Source: Campylobacteraceae bacterium
GTDB taxonomy: Bacteria > Campylobacterota > Campylobacteria > Campylobacterales > Campylobacteraceae
NCBI GenBank assembly: GCA_031270285.1
Contig: JAISXY010000066.1
Coordinates: 1 to 34,224 of the forward strand
DNA: 34,224 bases
Direction: 5' to 3'
Shown here: positions 22,106 through 30,785 of the stretch, one piece after another
How the letters are laid out: every line of letters starts with the position of its first letter
How positions within the stretch are numbered: position 1 is the first letter of the stretch
Position numbers and translations under genes: made by a program
Notes under the pieces: generated by a model
Databases searched by the model: none
Told to the model about the DNA's origin: nothing
Seen by the model: the letters and a program-made list of their open reading frames with translations, nothing else

Positions 22106-22788
22106 TTTATACTCCTACTGTCAGCCATCGTGAAAATCTCTTTTGTCTTTTTTGAATAATTATCCGCATCAAAAACAAAAAAAGGCGAATGGATTTTAGC
22201 GTATGACTTTGAATCTTTTTTTACATGTACAAGTATCAGTGAGGCATCTTTATCTTTTTTCGGATAGACAAAACGGATATTGCAGACTTTAAGTTTTGCA
22301 TGTTCACAGGCGGCAAAAATATTTTCTATCTGTTTTGCATCGTAGCAAAAGATAAAAGAACCTTTGAATTTTAAGTTTTTTGTTGCGGCAAGCAAGAGAG
22401 ATGTCAGCGGCAAAGAATCGGCATAACGGCTGATAGATACTCTTTTGTCTTCGCTTTTTTTGGTAAATTCATGATAAAAAGGCGGATTTGATACGATAAA
22501 ATCAAATTTTTTATCAAACTTATATTCGGTAAAATCGCCCAAAATAACCTCTGCGTTCAAGCCATTGGCATGTTTGTTTTTATCTGCCAAAAATATATGT
22601 TCTTCCTGAATATCTATAAGAGTTAAATCTACGGAAGGGAAATCGCGTTTTAACAGCAATCCCAAAATACCGCATCCGCATCCAACATCAAGCAGATCTC
22701 CTTTTGGTTTGAAATCTCTCGCAAAATCATACAAAAACATTACGTCGCTTGTATATCTGTAGCCTTTTTCATATTGATAAAAATTCAT
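22096..22788 (-). CDS. trmN: tRNA1(Val) adenine-37 N6-methyltransferase (TrmN6/YfiC-like)
   Basis: A 230-residue SAM-dependent methyltransferase of the small N6-adenine class. It starts with YQYEKGYRYTSDVMFLYDFA, then motif I LLDVGCGCGILGLLLKRDFP near residue 35 and the catalytic NPPFYHEF near 102, which replaces the NPPY of DNA methylases. E. coli TrmN6 modifies A37 of tRNA1(Val). The family also contains close relatives of unproven substrate, so the target is inferred. Its last codons run into the Shine-Dalgarno and start of ykgJ. It is first in the minus-strand operon and divergent from aspS. Confidence 0.85.
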   Translation of the reverse strand: MNFYQYEKGYRYTSDVMFLYDFARDFKPKGDLLDVGCGCGILGLLLKRDFPSVDLTLIDIQEEHIFLADKNKHANGLNAEVILGDFTEYKFDKKFDFIVSNPPFYHEFTKKSEDKRVSISRYADSLPLTSLLLAATKNLKFKGSFIFCYDAKQIENIFAACEHAKLKVCNIRFVYPKKDKDASLILVHVKKDSKSYAKIHSPFFVFDADNYSKKTKEIFTMADSRSINCE

Positions 22789-22910
22789 GTGAAAAACCTT
22801 TATTGAAGCGGCATAATACCATTTTTTTGTTTAGCGGCATATTACAAACAGCCCTAATTGCCCTCTTTTATGCTTATTGTACGGCAAAGTTAGTTGCTTT
22901 AAAGAAAGAG

Positions 22911-22921
22911 TTTGATATACT
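22911..22921 (+). promoter_or_regulatory. Extended -10 promoter of aspS-adk-ppa
   Basis: TTTGATATACT about 33 bp before the aspS start, preceded by AT-rich sequence. It is the same layout as the promoters at 5101 and 17041. Confidence 0.55.
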
Positions 22922-22954
22922 ATTCATTTTTTAAAATCTGATAGGAATTTTACT

Positions 22955-24721
22955 TTGAGAAGTCATTATTGTACACATTTAAATGAAAACGATATAGGCA
23001 AAGTTGTTACGCTTTGCGGCTGGGCAAACAGCTACAGAGACCACGGCGGCGTCATTTTTATAGATTTACGCGACAACACGGGACTTATACAGCTTGTCTG
23101 CGATCCAAAAGACAGTATTGAAGCTCACAAAACAGCCTCGCATGTAAGAGACGAATATGTTCTTAAGGCTGCAGGCAGAGTGAGAAGCAGAGGCGAAGGA
23201 CTTATAAATCCCAAACTTAAAACGGGAACCATTGAAGTGGTAGTGGATACTCTTATCGTGGAAAATGCCAGCGAGCCGCTTCCATTTGTTATAGCAGATC
23301 CTAATGTCGGCGAAGAGGTACGGTTAAAATATAGATTTTTAGATCTTAGAAATCAAAAATCATATGAAATTTTTAAGTTAAGAAGTAAAGCCGCTATTGC
23401 AGCCAGAAATGTACTTGATAAGATGGGATTTTTAGAAGTTGAAACACCTGCGCTCACAAAAGCTACGCCGGAAGGCGCAAGAGATTATCTTGTCCCAAGC
23501 CGCGTTCATAACGGGCAATTTTATGCGCTTCCTCAGTCTCCTCAACTGTTCAAACAATTACTGATGTGTTCGGGCTTTGATAAATATTTTCAGATAGCTA
23601 AATGTTTTAGAGATGAAGATTTGAGAGCGGACAGACAGCCTGAATTTACGCAGATAGATATAGAGATGAGCTTTTGCGAGCAAGAAGAGATATTAAATAC
23701 CACGGAAGAGCTTTTAAAGGCGGTATTTGCGGTATGTGGCAGAGAGATAAAAACGCCGTTTCCAAGACTGGATTTTAAATATGTCATGGAGACTTACGGT
23801 TCCGATAAGCCTGATTTGAGATATAAACTGCCTATGGTTGAAGTTGCGGATCTGTTTTCGGACTCTTCAAATGAGATTTTCAGCTCCATAGCAAAAGAAC
23901 CTAAAAAAAATCGCATAAAAGCTTTGAGAGTACCGAAAGGTGATATATTTTTCTCAAGAAAACATCTCAAAGAGTTGGAAGAGTTTGTAACAAAATTCGG
24001 CGCAAAAGGACTTGGATATTTTCAACTTAAAGAAGACGGATTAAAAGGTCCGCTTTTAAAATTTATGAGTGAAAAGTCAATCCATGAGCTTATCAAAAGA
24101 ACAAATTTAGAGATTGACGATATAGTCTTTTTTGGCGCCGGAAAAAAAAAGACCGTACTTGATTACATGGGGCGGCTTAGAATTGAGATAGCGGATAGAA
24201 TGGCTCTTGCAGATCCTGATGAACTTAACTTTTTATGGGTTCTTAATTTTGAAATGTTTGAAGTTGAAGATGGTAAAATCAAAGCTATGCATCACCCGTT
24301 TACAATGCCGCACAATATAGACGCCGCAGAAATTGAAGATATAACTTCCATAGCTCATGATGTTGTGTTAAACGGCGTGGAGCTTGGCGGCGGAAGTATC
24401 AGAATACATAAAAAAGAGATACAGGAGAAAGTATTTAAACTGCTTGGCATCTCAAAAGAGGAGGCTGAAGATAAATTTTCATTTTTATTGGATGCTTTAA
24501 AATTTGGCGCACCCCCTCATGGAGGTATTGCAATAGGTTTTGACAGACTTATCATGCTGCTTACTAAAAGCGATAGTATCAGAGATGTTATAGCATTTCC
24601 AAAGACACAGCGCGCTCAATGTCCTCTAACACAGGCTCCAAGCATTGTATCGTTTGAACAGCTTCGTGAACTTGGGATAAAGATAAAAGAGAAAAACGCA
24701 AAATCTAACAAAGGAATATGA
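22955..24721 (+). CDS. aspS: Aspartyl-tRNA synthetase AspS
   Basis: A class II synthetase that charges tRNA(Asp). In Campylobacterota it is usually non-discriminating and also makes Asp-tRNA(Asn) for GatCAB, which is inferred here. The 588-residue bacterial-type protein has the N-terminal anticodon-binding OB fold ([20 protein letters not shown], 20-39), motif 2 [16 protein letters not shown] (218-233), a GAD insertion domain in the middle and motif 3 [14 protein letters not shown] near 545. The start is TTG behind TAGGAATT; the sequence from there matches the family N-terminus. adk follows after one base. Confidence 0.97.
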   Translation: MRSHYCTHLNENDIGKVVTLCGWANSYRDHGGVIFIDLRDNTGLIQLVCDPKDSIEAHKTASHVRDEYVLKAAGRVRSRGEGLINPKLKTGTIEVVVDTLIVENASEPLPFVIADPNVGEEVRLKYRFLDLRNQKSYEIFKLRSKAAIAARNVLDKMGFLEVETPALTKATPEGARDYLVPSRVHNGQFYALPQSPQLFKQLLMCSGFDKYFQIAKCFRDEDLRADRQPEFTQIDIEMSFCEQEEILNTTEELLKAVFAVCGREIKTPFPRLDFKYVMETYGSDKPDLRYKLPMVEVADLFSDSSNEIFSSIAKEPKKNRIKALRVPKGDIFFSRKHLKELEEFVTKFGAKGLGYFQLKEDGLKGPLLKFMSEKSIHELIKRTNLEIDDIVFFGAGKKKTVLDYMGRLRIEIADRMALADPDELNFLWVLNFEMFEVEDGKIKAMHHPFTMPHNIDAAEIEDITSIAHDVVLNGVELGGGSIRIHKKEIQEKVFKLLGISKEEAEDKFSFLLDALKFGAPPHGGIAIGFDRLIMLLTKSDSIRDVIAFPKTQRAQCPLTQAPSIVSFEQLRELGIKIKEKNAKSNKGI

Positions 24722-24722
24722 T

Positions 24723-25295
24723 ATGAAAAAACTTTTTTTAATTATAGGCGCTCCGGGAAGCGGTAAAACTACAGATGCGAGTATCATCGCAAAAAACAAC
24801 AGTGATAAAATAGTTCACTTCTCTACGGGGGATCTGTTGCGTGCAGAAGTAGAAAATAAGAGCGAACTTGGAAAAACTATAGACAGTTACATTTCTCAAG
24901 GCAGTTTAGTACCGCTTGATATAGTTGTCAATACTATCATTGCCGCCATTAAAAACAGTTCTAAAGATATTGTTTTGCTTGACGGCTATCCGCGCTCGGT
25001 AGAGCAGATGAAAAAACTTGATGAGTTTTTGCAGAGTGAAAAAACGATACAGCTTATAAGCGTTATAGAAGTTACGGTCAGCGAACAAACCGCTAAAGAC
25101 AGGGTGCTTGGACGCGCGCGTGGAGCCGACGATAATGAAAAAGTTTTTAACAACCGCATGAGCGTTTATACAGAGCCGCTTGGAGCAATACAGAGTTTTT
25201 ACACTACAAAAAGAGCATTGCAAAAAATTAACGGCGAAAGAGATATAGAAAGTATCGTAAAAGATATGGAAAATTTTATAAAAACAAGAATTTAA
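24723..25295 (+). CDS. adk: Adenylate kinase Adk
   Basis: Adk interconverts ATP, AMP and ADP. The 190-residue short form has the P-loop [16 protein letters not shown] near residue 7 and the AMP-binding [11 protein letters not shown] near 34. [14 protein letters not shown] near 79 carries the conserved Asp and Arg, and the reduced LID region is [17 protein letters not shown] near 130. It lacks the zinc-binding long LID, as is usual for this class. It is one base downstream of aspS with a GGAATATGAT site and 10 bp upstream of ppa, so all three are co-transcribed. Confidence 0.95.
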   Translation: MKKLFLIIGAPGSGKTTDASIIAKNNSDKIVHFSTGDLLRAEVENKSELGKTIDSYISQGSLVPLDIVVNTIIAAIKNSSKDIVLLDGYPRSVEQMKKLDEFLQSEKTIQLISVIEVTVSEQTAKDRVLGRARGADDNEKVFNNRMSVYTEPLGAIQSFYTTKRALQKINGERDIESIVKDMENFIKTRI

Positions 25296-25305
25296 GGAGA
25301 CAAAA

Positions 25306-25827
25306 ATGAATTTAAGTAAAATCCCTGCAGGACAAAACCCTGATAAAGTTAACGCTCTTATAGAGATACCTTACGGTTCGCATATAAAATACGAATTGGA
25401 TAAGGAGAGCGGAGCCGTATTTGTTGATAGAGTTCTATATTCGTCGGTATTTTATCCTGCAAATTACGGCTTTGTGCCACAAACGCTGGCAAATGACGGC
25501 GATCCTGTAGATATTTTGGTTGTCAATACCGATCCTTTGCAGGCAGGTTCTGTTATACCATGCAAGCTTATAGGCGTTTTGCTGATGGAAGATGAGAGCG
25601 GCATAGATGAAAAATTATTGGCTGTTCCAACTGCAAAAATAGATCCGGATTATGAAAATATCACAAGTTACGAGGATTTGCCGAAAGCCGTTTTAAATCG
25701 TATTAAAAACTTCTTTGAAACATATAAAATGTTAGAACCAAATAAATGGGTGAAACTAAAAGGTTTTGCAAGCAAAGAAGAAGCGGCAAAACTCCTTGAC
25801 GCGGCTATCAAAAACTATAAGGGTTAA
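25306..25827 (+). CDS. ppa: Inorganic pyrophosphatase (family I)
   Basis: Hydrolyses pyrophosphate released by biosynthesis, including tRNA charging by the upstream synthetase. The 173-residue length is standard. The active site is seen in EIPYGSHIKYELDKESGAVF near residue 22, YPANYGFVPQTLANDGDPVD near 51 and DILVV with the metal-binding aspartates; KIDPDYENI and WVKLKGF follow. The ATG follows AAGGAGACAAAA, the best Shine-Dalgarno in this operon. The 1.1-kb repeat-containing gap begins right after its stop codon, with no clear terminator. Confidence 0.97.
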   Translation: MNLSKIPAGQNPDKVNALIEIPYGSHIKYELDKESGAVFVDRVLYSSVFYPANYGFVPQTLANDGDPVDILVVNTDPLQAGSVIPCKLIGVLLMEDESGIDEKLLAVPTAKIDPDYENITSYEDLPKAVLNRIKNFFETYKMLEPNKWVKLKGFASKEEAAKLLDAAIKNYKG

Positions 25828-26212
25828 AATTATTAAGCTTGGGACTGCGATAAGTTTATCTATCGGCTTTGCAGGACTGATTTTATGTGGCAATAGATTA
25901 AATTTTGACGTGGAAGCCTCCCCTGCCCGTCTATAAAACACAGTATGATATAGTCTGTCACTGGAAGCCGTATCATTCGGCAAGTTATGATTTTTATTAT
26001 TGCGTCCCCATTTTCGCCGTTCTTGTACCGCAAGTTTCTGTAAAACGCATATATAAGAGAAAGCGCCATTTGTAAGCTTTTTGTTTTGTCTTGCTTTGCA
26101 ATAAAACTAAATAACCATACTTGTGAGAAAAAATGGAAATCTCCCCTTCTGCCATTCTTTTGCCCTCTTTTGTCATTCCTTGCTTCCATTATGTCCTTCT
26201 CGTGTTCTTTTT

Positions 26213-26238
26213 GTCATTCCCATGAAAACGGGAATCCA
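26213..26238 (+). repeat. Palindromic repeat unit 2a
   Basis: GTCATTCCC and GGGAATCCA around ATGAAAAC: the TTCCC variant of the 26-bp unit, and the left end of composite copy 2. Confidence 0.75.
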
Positions 26239-26329
26239 TCTTCTCATGACTACTATTTATCAAAAATATTTTTCTATGAGAATATTTTTTTCTATGTTTT
26301 TTTTGGATACCCGCCTCCGCGGGTATGAC
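26230..26329 (+). repeat. MITE-like composite repeat, copy 2
   Basis: The 100-bp partner of 13509-13608, in opposite orientation. It is extended to 26213 by a full palindromic unit, so this copy has a unit at each end: GTCATTCCC at the left and GGGTATGAC at the right form an inverted terminal repeat. The interior is AT-rich and non-coding. Confidence 0.7.
26304..26329 (-). repeat. Palindromic repeat unit 2b
   Basis: TGGATACCCGCCTCCGCGGG followed by TATGAC, the right end of composite copy 2 and identical to the unit at 13509-13534 in reverse. Confidence 0.75.
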
Positions 26330-26340
26330 AAAGGGTGTAT

Positions 26341-26366
26341 GTCATTCCCGTGCAAACGGGAATCCA
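26341..26366 (+). repeat. Palindromic repeat unit 2c
   Basis: GTCATTCCCGTGCAAACGGG followed by AATCCA, a unit with a non-symmetrical centre, 11 bp after unit 2b. Confidence 0.75.
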
Positions 26367-26494
26367 AAACAAGCGAAGCGCTTTCGGTCTGCCGAAATGT
26401 TTCCTTGAAAGCGCATTTTAACAACATTGCAATATTCAAAGTAAGATAAAACGCATAAAACTAAAAAACCTTTCATTACTTTGCATGTTCTTTT

Positions 26495-26520
26495 TGGATA
26501 CCCGCCTGCGCGGGTATGAC
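26495..26520 (-). repeat. Palindromic repeat unit 2d
   Basis: TGGATACCCGCCTGCGCGGG followed by TATGAC, a full TACCC-type unit. Confidence 0.75.
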
Positions 26521-26542
26521 AAAAGGGGCCGAAGGTTGGGGG

Positions 26543-26568
26543 TGGACTCCTGTCTTCACGAGAATGAC
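26543..26568 (-). repeat. Degenerate palindromic repeat unit 2e
   Basis: TGGACTCCTGTCTTCACGAG followed by AATGAC, the same length and ends as the other units but with a decayed palindrome. Confidence 0.5.
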
Positions 26569-26903
26569 GGAAAAAAAGAGACTTTGGAATGAGAGAATAG
26601 TATTGATTGCTTTATCCTGCTTCGTAAGCTCGCCCTCTCGCAATGATGAAAATAAAATATGTATCTGACAAAAGTTTCCACCTTTTTGTTGGCTTCCGCC
26701 GTCTCCGCCGATAAAAATGAAATATATATCTGACAGAAAGTATTGCTCAATAATCCATAAACTAATCGCATGAGATGTTAGACAAGATTCCCAAGAATGG
26801 GTGAAATACCTATTTGAGACAGAAAGGAATATATGTTTTGACTTACATGTTTAAAGGTTTGGATTGTAGTTATGCGAAGCAACTTAATATAAAATAATAA
26901 ATT

Positions 26904-28481
26904 TTACTCATTCTTTGCAAAATAAGATATTATCCCGTCCGCAACTCCTTTTGCCAATGCCTGCTGAAATTTTTTATCAAACATTCTCTCTCTATCCGTT
27001 TTATCGGTGATATAGCCGACTTCTAAAAGGATTGAAGGCATTTGCGCGCCTGTAAGAACCCAAAAAGGCGCCTCTCTTACGCCGCCGTCAATGACATTTT
27101 TATACTCTTTTCTAACAGAGCTTAAGATATATTGTTGAACATCAAGCGCTAATTTATGCGAAGCAATAATTTTTTCACGGTTTAAAAAATTTAAAAATGT
27201 CTGTTTGGAGTAAAAATTCATCTCTTCAACATCTGATTGATTTTCCAATTCGGCCGCATTTTTTGAACGCTGCGAATCCGAAGGAGAGAGAAAAAAGGTC
27301 TCTATGCCATGCCATTTGGTATCGCCGTTTTTAGCGGATTTCGGCGCTGCGTTTGCATGAATAGAGATAAATATATCGGCATTTTTATCATTAGCTATTT
27401 TAGTTCTTTGCTGCAGTTTTAAAAACTTATCGCTCTGCCTTGTATAGATAACGGTGTGCCCTTTTTTTTCAAGTTCTCCGCCCAAAGCTAAAGCTATCTG
27501 CAAAACGGCATTTTTTTCCAAATAGCTGCCGTAAATCGCTCCGCTGTCCTTGCCGCCATGTCCTGCGTCTATAACGATTCTCTTTTTTCTGAACACAGTC
27601 GTATTTGCGGTAACAATTGCAGCGCTTTTATTATCTTTAATGGCGGCTTCATGATTAAACTCTTTGGCAGTCAATATAAGCCTACCGTCAATAATCTTTT
27701 GAGTAATATTTATCTCTTTTTGACTCTCAAAAACTACTCTTGTCGTAGTTTGATTGAATTGGGAAAATCTCACATCTTTTAATTTTGTTTTTATGCGGCT
27801 TGTAATATTACCCCTCACCGCACTGATGTCATAGACATATTTTATCGTATTGTCTGTTTTCAGCGTAAAAGTTTTTATCTCTTCTTCATCCAAATTTCTA
27901 TCAAAGAAAAATGTGATATTTTCGCCGTTCTGTTTTATATCGGATAATTTTGCTAAATCTGTATCGGATTTTTTTTTGGCTTTTTCTCCCGCATATGTGG
28001 TTGTCGGTATGCTTTGCCATGTAGGAGTGATCTGCGAAAGATTGGCTTCGTTTAGCGCATTTTCGCTCTGTTCTACTTTTATGGTGCTTGCGGCGAATAT
28101 GACGGTTTCGCCGTTTTGATGCTCCCCTTTTATAACATCTTTTTCTATTTTTACATTTGCATGATTTTGTGCATTATTTGTATCAGGCAATTTAGGATTC
28201 AGTTTAACAAGCGTATTTAACTCTTTTTCATATATTTCGCTGTCATAATCCAACTCTTTAGAAGCTTGAATAATCCGTATTAGAGCTTCGTATTTGAGCG
28301 TATCATTGCCGCTCATGATAGCATTTATGTACAAATGCTGCATACTGCTGTAAGCTCTATCTTTCTCTATCGCGTTGTATTGTGAAAAGTTTTTATCAAA
28401 AGTATCAAGTTCAAGCCCATAATCAAGCGCAAAAAGAAAACTAAAAGCTGACAGGAGCGTTATAAATATAAGCTTTTTGAT
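26904..28481 (-). CDS. amiC: N-acetylmuramoyl-L-alanine amidase (Amidase_3), probable ATC start
   Basis: A zinc amidase that cleaves the stem peptide from MurNAc during daughter-cell separation. The track gives 479 residues from an internal ATG, but the frame stays open upstream through a clear signal peptide (KKLIFITLLSAFSFLFA) to an ATC at 28481, giving 525 codons. GGAGAG lies 5 bp before that ATC, inside the end of the upstream gene. An AMIN-like region spans about residues 190-270. The catalytic domain has VIDAGHGGKDSGAIYG, LEKNAVLQIALALG, DIFISIHANAAP and SILLEVGYITD, which supply the zinc ligands and catalytic glutamate. It is the last gene of the pyrH operon. The C. jejuni counterpart is known to me as AmiA. 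Confidence 0.9.
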   Translation of the reverse strand: MKKLIFITLLSAFSFLFALDYGLELDTFDKNFSQYNAIEKDRAYSSMQHLYINAIMSGNDTLKYEALIRIIQASKELDYDSEIYEKELNTLVKLNPKLPDTNNAQNHANVKIEKDVIKGEHQNGETVIFAASTIKVEQSENALNEANLSQITPTWQSIPTTTYAGEKAKKKSDTDLAKLSDIKQNGENITFFFDRNLDEEEIKTFTLKTDNTIKYVYDISAVRGNITSRIKTKLKDVRFSQFNQTTTRVVFESQKEINITQKIIDGRLILTAKEFNHEAAIKDNKSAAIVTANTTVFRKKRIVIDAGHGGKDSGAIYGSYLEKNAVLQIALALGGELEKKGHTVIYTRQSDKFLKLQQRTKIANDKNADIFISIHANAAPKSAKNGDTKWHGIETFFLSPSDSQRSKNAAELENQSDVEEMNFYSKQTFLNFLNREKIIASHKLALDVQQYILSSVRKEYKNVIDGGVREAPFWVLTGAQMPSILLEVGYITDKTDRERMFDKKFQQALAKGVADGIISYFAKNE

Positions 28482-28483
28482 AG

Positions 28484-29572
28484 TTACTCTCCATTTATAA
28501 GTTTATTCATTAACTCTTTAACGCTTATGATCTCTTTTAATTTATATCCGTTTGCACCCGTAAAAAATAGTCCGCTCTCCTCTTTACCCGCCCATGCATC
28601 TCCAAGACGGTCAGCTATACAGTATCCAACCTCTTTTGCCTCTTTGCCTCTTTGACATGGAGTTACGCAATTGCTGATACATTTTATAGCCGGACCTTCT
28701 CTTTTGTCCACAAGGTTTATAAGATTGGTTCTTACGCCTCTTGCCGGATATCCTACGGGTGATTTTAAAAGTTGTATATCTTCTTTTTTGGCGCGAATAA
28801 TCACCTGTTTAAAAATTTCGTCAGCGTCGCATTCATGAGTGCCGATGAAGCGCGTTCCCATCTGTACGCCGTCAGCGCCTAAAGAGATCGCTTTTTCTAT
28901 ATCATTTTTATCCCAAATACCGCCAGCTGCGATGAGCGGAAAATCGCCCCACTCTTTTATCTCATCTTTCACGGGTTTGATTAAGTTTTCAAGTTGATAC
29001 TCTTCCATAGCACACTGTTCGTATGTAAAACCTTGATGTCCACCGCTCAAAGGTCCTTCCAGCACAACGGCATCGGGTACGCGGTTATATCGCTGTGTCC
29101 ATCGTTTACAGATAATCTTTAACGCTTTTGCGGACGAAACTATCGGCACAAGCGATATATGCGGAAAATTTTTTGTAAGTTCGGGTAAGTTTGTAGGCAG
29201 ACCGGCTCCTGAAATAATAATATCTATACCGCTTTTACAAGCGTCTGCCACCACTCTGCCGTAGTCATTGATAGCGCACATTATATTTACGCCCAGAGGC
29301 TTTTGTCCGCATATTTTACGTGCGTTTTTAACTATCTCTTTTAATGCTTCAAATGAGTATGTATTGTAAGTATCGTATGGACGGGAGTTGATGACTTTCG
29401 CCGCAAAACGCATGTCTTGATAATATCCCGTTCCTATCGCGCTTATGACGCCAAGTCCGCCTTCAAGACTTACCGTGCCTGCAAGTTTATCCCAGCTAAC
29501 GCCGATACCCATACCGCCCTGCACTATCGGGAATTTTATCGTATATTGTCCTATTTTCAATGAATTCATCAT
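28484..29572 (-). CDS. Nitronate monooxygenase / FabK-like FMN oxidoreductase (NPD family)
   Basis: A 362-residue FMN-binding TIM barrel of the 2-nitropropane dioxygenase family. Visible motifs are FPIVQGGMGIGVSWDKLAG near residue 14, DIIISGAGLPTNLPEL near 120, DAVVLEGPLSGGHQGFTY near 168 and PLIAAGGIWDKNDIEKAISL with GADGVQMGTRFIGT near 215-245. These bind FMN. Members include nitronate monooxygenases and the enoyl-ACP reductase FabK, which cannot be told apart safely here. A cysteine-rich stretch (CISNCVTPC, then GYCIADRLG) near 300 is unusual for either. The ATG overlaps the tyrS stop by 4 bp, and the stop lies 2 bp before the predicted amidase start. Confidence 0.85.
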   Translation of the reverse strand: MMNSLKIGQYTIKFPIVQGGMGIGVSWDKLAGTVSLEGGLGVISAIGTGYYQDMRFAAKVINSRPYDTYNTYSFEALKEIVKNARKICGQKPLGVNIMCAINDYGRVVADACKSGIDIIISGAGLPTNLPELTKNFPHISLVPIVSSAKALKIICKRWTQRYNRVPDAVVLEGPLSGGHQGFTYEQCAMEEYQLENLIKPVKDEIKEWGDFPLIAAGGIWDKNDIEKAISLGADGVQMGTRFIGTHECDADEIFKQVIIRAKKEDIQLLKSPVGYPARGVRTNLINLVDKREGPAIKCISNCVTPCQRGKEAKEVGYCIADRLGDAWAGKEESGLFFTGANGYKLKEIISVKELMNKLINGE

Positions 29573-30777
29573 GTTACCTTTAACCTTGCAAATTTGCGTT
29601 TGCCTACTTGGAGTATATACTCGCCGCTTGCAAGCTGCAGTTGATCACCATTTATTTTACCTTGATTTAGCTTCGCAGCGCCTGATAATATATCTCGTCT
29701 GGCTTGCGAAGTAGATGGGGAGAGTTTGCAATCCACAAGAGCTTTTGCTATCCAAACAGGAGCATTTAAACAAAACTCTTCCATGTCGCTTGGTAAATCA
29801 TTTTGTTTATGGATTTTATCAAACTCCTCTTTTGCCGCATTTGCTGCATTTTGCGAATGAAAACGCGCCGTTATCTCAATGCCAAGCTCCTCTTTTACGG
29901 ATTTCGGATGAAGTGAGCTGTTTTTTACACCCTCTTTTAAAGCATCTATTTCGCTTATACTTTTAGAGCTTAAAAGTTCATAGTATTTCCACATAAGTTC
30001 ATCGCTGATGCTAAGTATTTTGGCAAACATTGAGTTTGGCTCATCTGTTACGCCGATGTAATTTCCGAGCGATTTACTCATTTTATTTACGCCGTCCAAT
30101 CCTTCCAGCAACGGTGTCATGATAACTGCCTGTTCTTTGCCGATATTGTAAGTTCGCTGCAATTGGCGTCCCATGAGAAGATTAAACTTTTGGTCTGTCC
30201 CGCCCATCTCTATATCGCATTTCAAGGCAACGCTGTCATAGCCTTGCAACAGCGGATATAAAAATTCGCTGATTGATATGGGCGTTTGGGAACGATAGCG
30301 CTTTTCAAAATCCTCTCTTTCAAGCATTCTTGCCACGCTGAAAGTTGTTGTAAGCTCAACCAATCCCGCCGTTCCAAGCTCGTTTAGCCATTTGGAGTTA
30401 AATACTATTTGTGTTTTTGCCTTATCCAATACTTTATAGACTTGCTCTTCATAAGTTTTGGCATTTTTTAAAACGCTGTTTTTATCAAGTTTTTTTCTTG
30501 TTTCATTTTTGCCCGTCGGGTCGCCTATCTGCGCCGTAAAATCGCCTATCAAAAACTGCACTATTGCACCGTAACGCTGTAGTTGCGCCATCTTTTGCAA
30601 AAGAACAACATGTCCTAAATGCAAATCCGGAGCAGTAGGGTCAAATCCGGCTTTTACATAAAAATTTTCGCCTTTTTCAAAGAATGCTGTAACTAACGCT
30701 TCTATCCTCTCGTAGTCTATTATCTCGAAGCATCCGCGCTTTATCTCTTCCAGCGCTTTTTTTATATTTTCTTTCAT
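29569..30777 (-). CDS. tyrS: Tyrosyl-tRNA synthetase TyrS
   Basis: A class I synthetase charging tRNA(Tyr). The 402-residue protein has AGFDPTAPDLHLGHVVLLQK (43-62), where HLGH is the HIGH motif, then MGGTDQKFNLLMGRQLQ (191-207) and KMSKS at 232-236. The C-terminal S4 RNA-binding domain starts near 335 (KLSPSTSQARRDILSGAAKL). The HLGH and KMSKS forms and the length place it with TyrRS type 2 (TyrZ-like). It is 8 bp after rel/spoT. It starts at an ATG, with GGGCGGAAATG upstream as a modest Shine-Dalgarno. Confidence 0.97.
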   Translation of the reverse strand: MKENIKKALEEIKRGCFEIIDYERIEALVTAFFEKGENFYVKAGFDPTAPDLHLGHVVLLQKMAQLQRYGAIVQFLIGDFTAQIGDPTGKNETRKKLDKNSVLKNAKTYEEQVYKVLDKAKTQIVFNSKWLNELGTAGLVELTTTFSVARMLEREDFEKRYRSQTPISISEFLYPLLQGYDSVALKCDIEMGGTDQKFNLLMGRQLQRTYNIGKEQAVIMTPLLEGLDGVNKMSKSLGNYIGVTDEPNSMFAKILSISDELMWKYYELLSSKSISEIDALKEGVKNSSLHPKSVKEELGIEITARFHSQNAANAAKEEFDKIHKQNDLPSDMEEFCLNAPVWIAKALVDCKLSPSTSQARRDILSGAAKLNQGKINGDQLQLASGEYILQVGKRKFARLKVT

Positions 30778-30785
30778 TTCCGCCC

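Larger units (their letters stand above)
25828..26903. repeat. Intergenic repeat cluster (region 2), no credible gene
   Basis: A 1076-bp gap between convergent ppa and amiC. The listed ORFs (25860-26189, 26123-26449, 26556-26771) are low-complexity or read through repeats. The gap has five units of the 26-bp palindrome, a composite repeat, a GATTGCTT...TCGCAATGAT element (about 26604-26646) and two related segments ending in TATCTGACA (about 26645-26672 and 26712-26740). The first 250 bp may hold decayed transposase sequence (see findings). Confidence 0.75.

Noticed and set aside
25860-26189. 109-aa minus-strand ORF in the repeat gap
   Set aside because: No complete domain, and no convincing start or ribosome site. 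Kept only as a possible transposase relic in the findings.
26556-26771. 71-aa minus-strand ORF in the repeat gap
   Set aside because: It reads through repeat elements (HHCERASLRSR comes from the TCGCAATGA element) and has no ribosome site.
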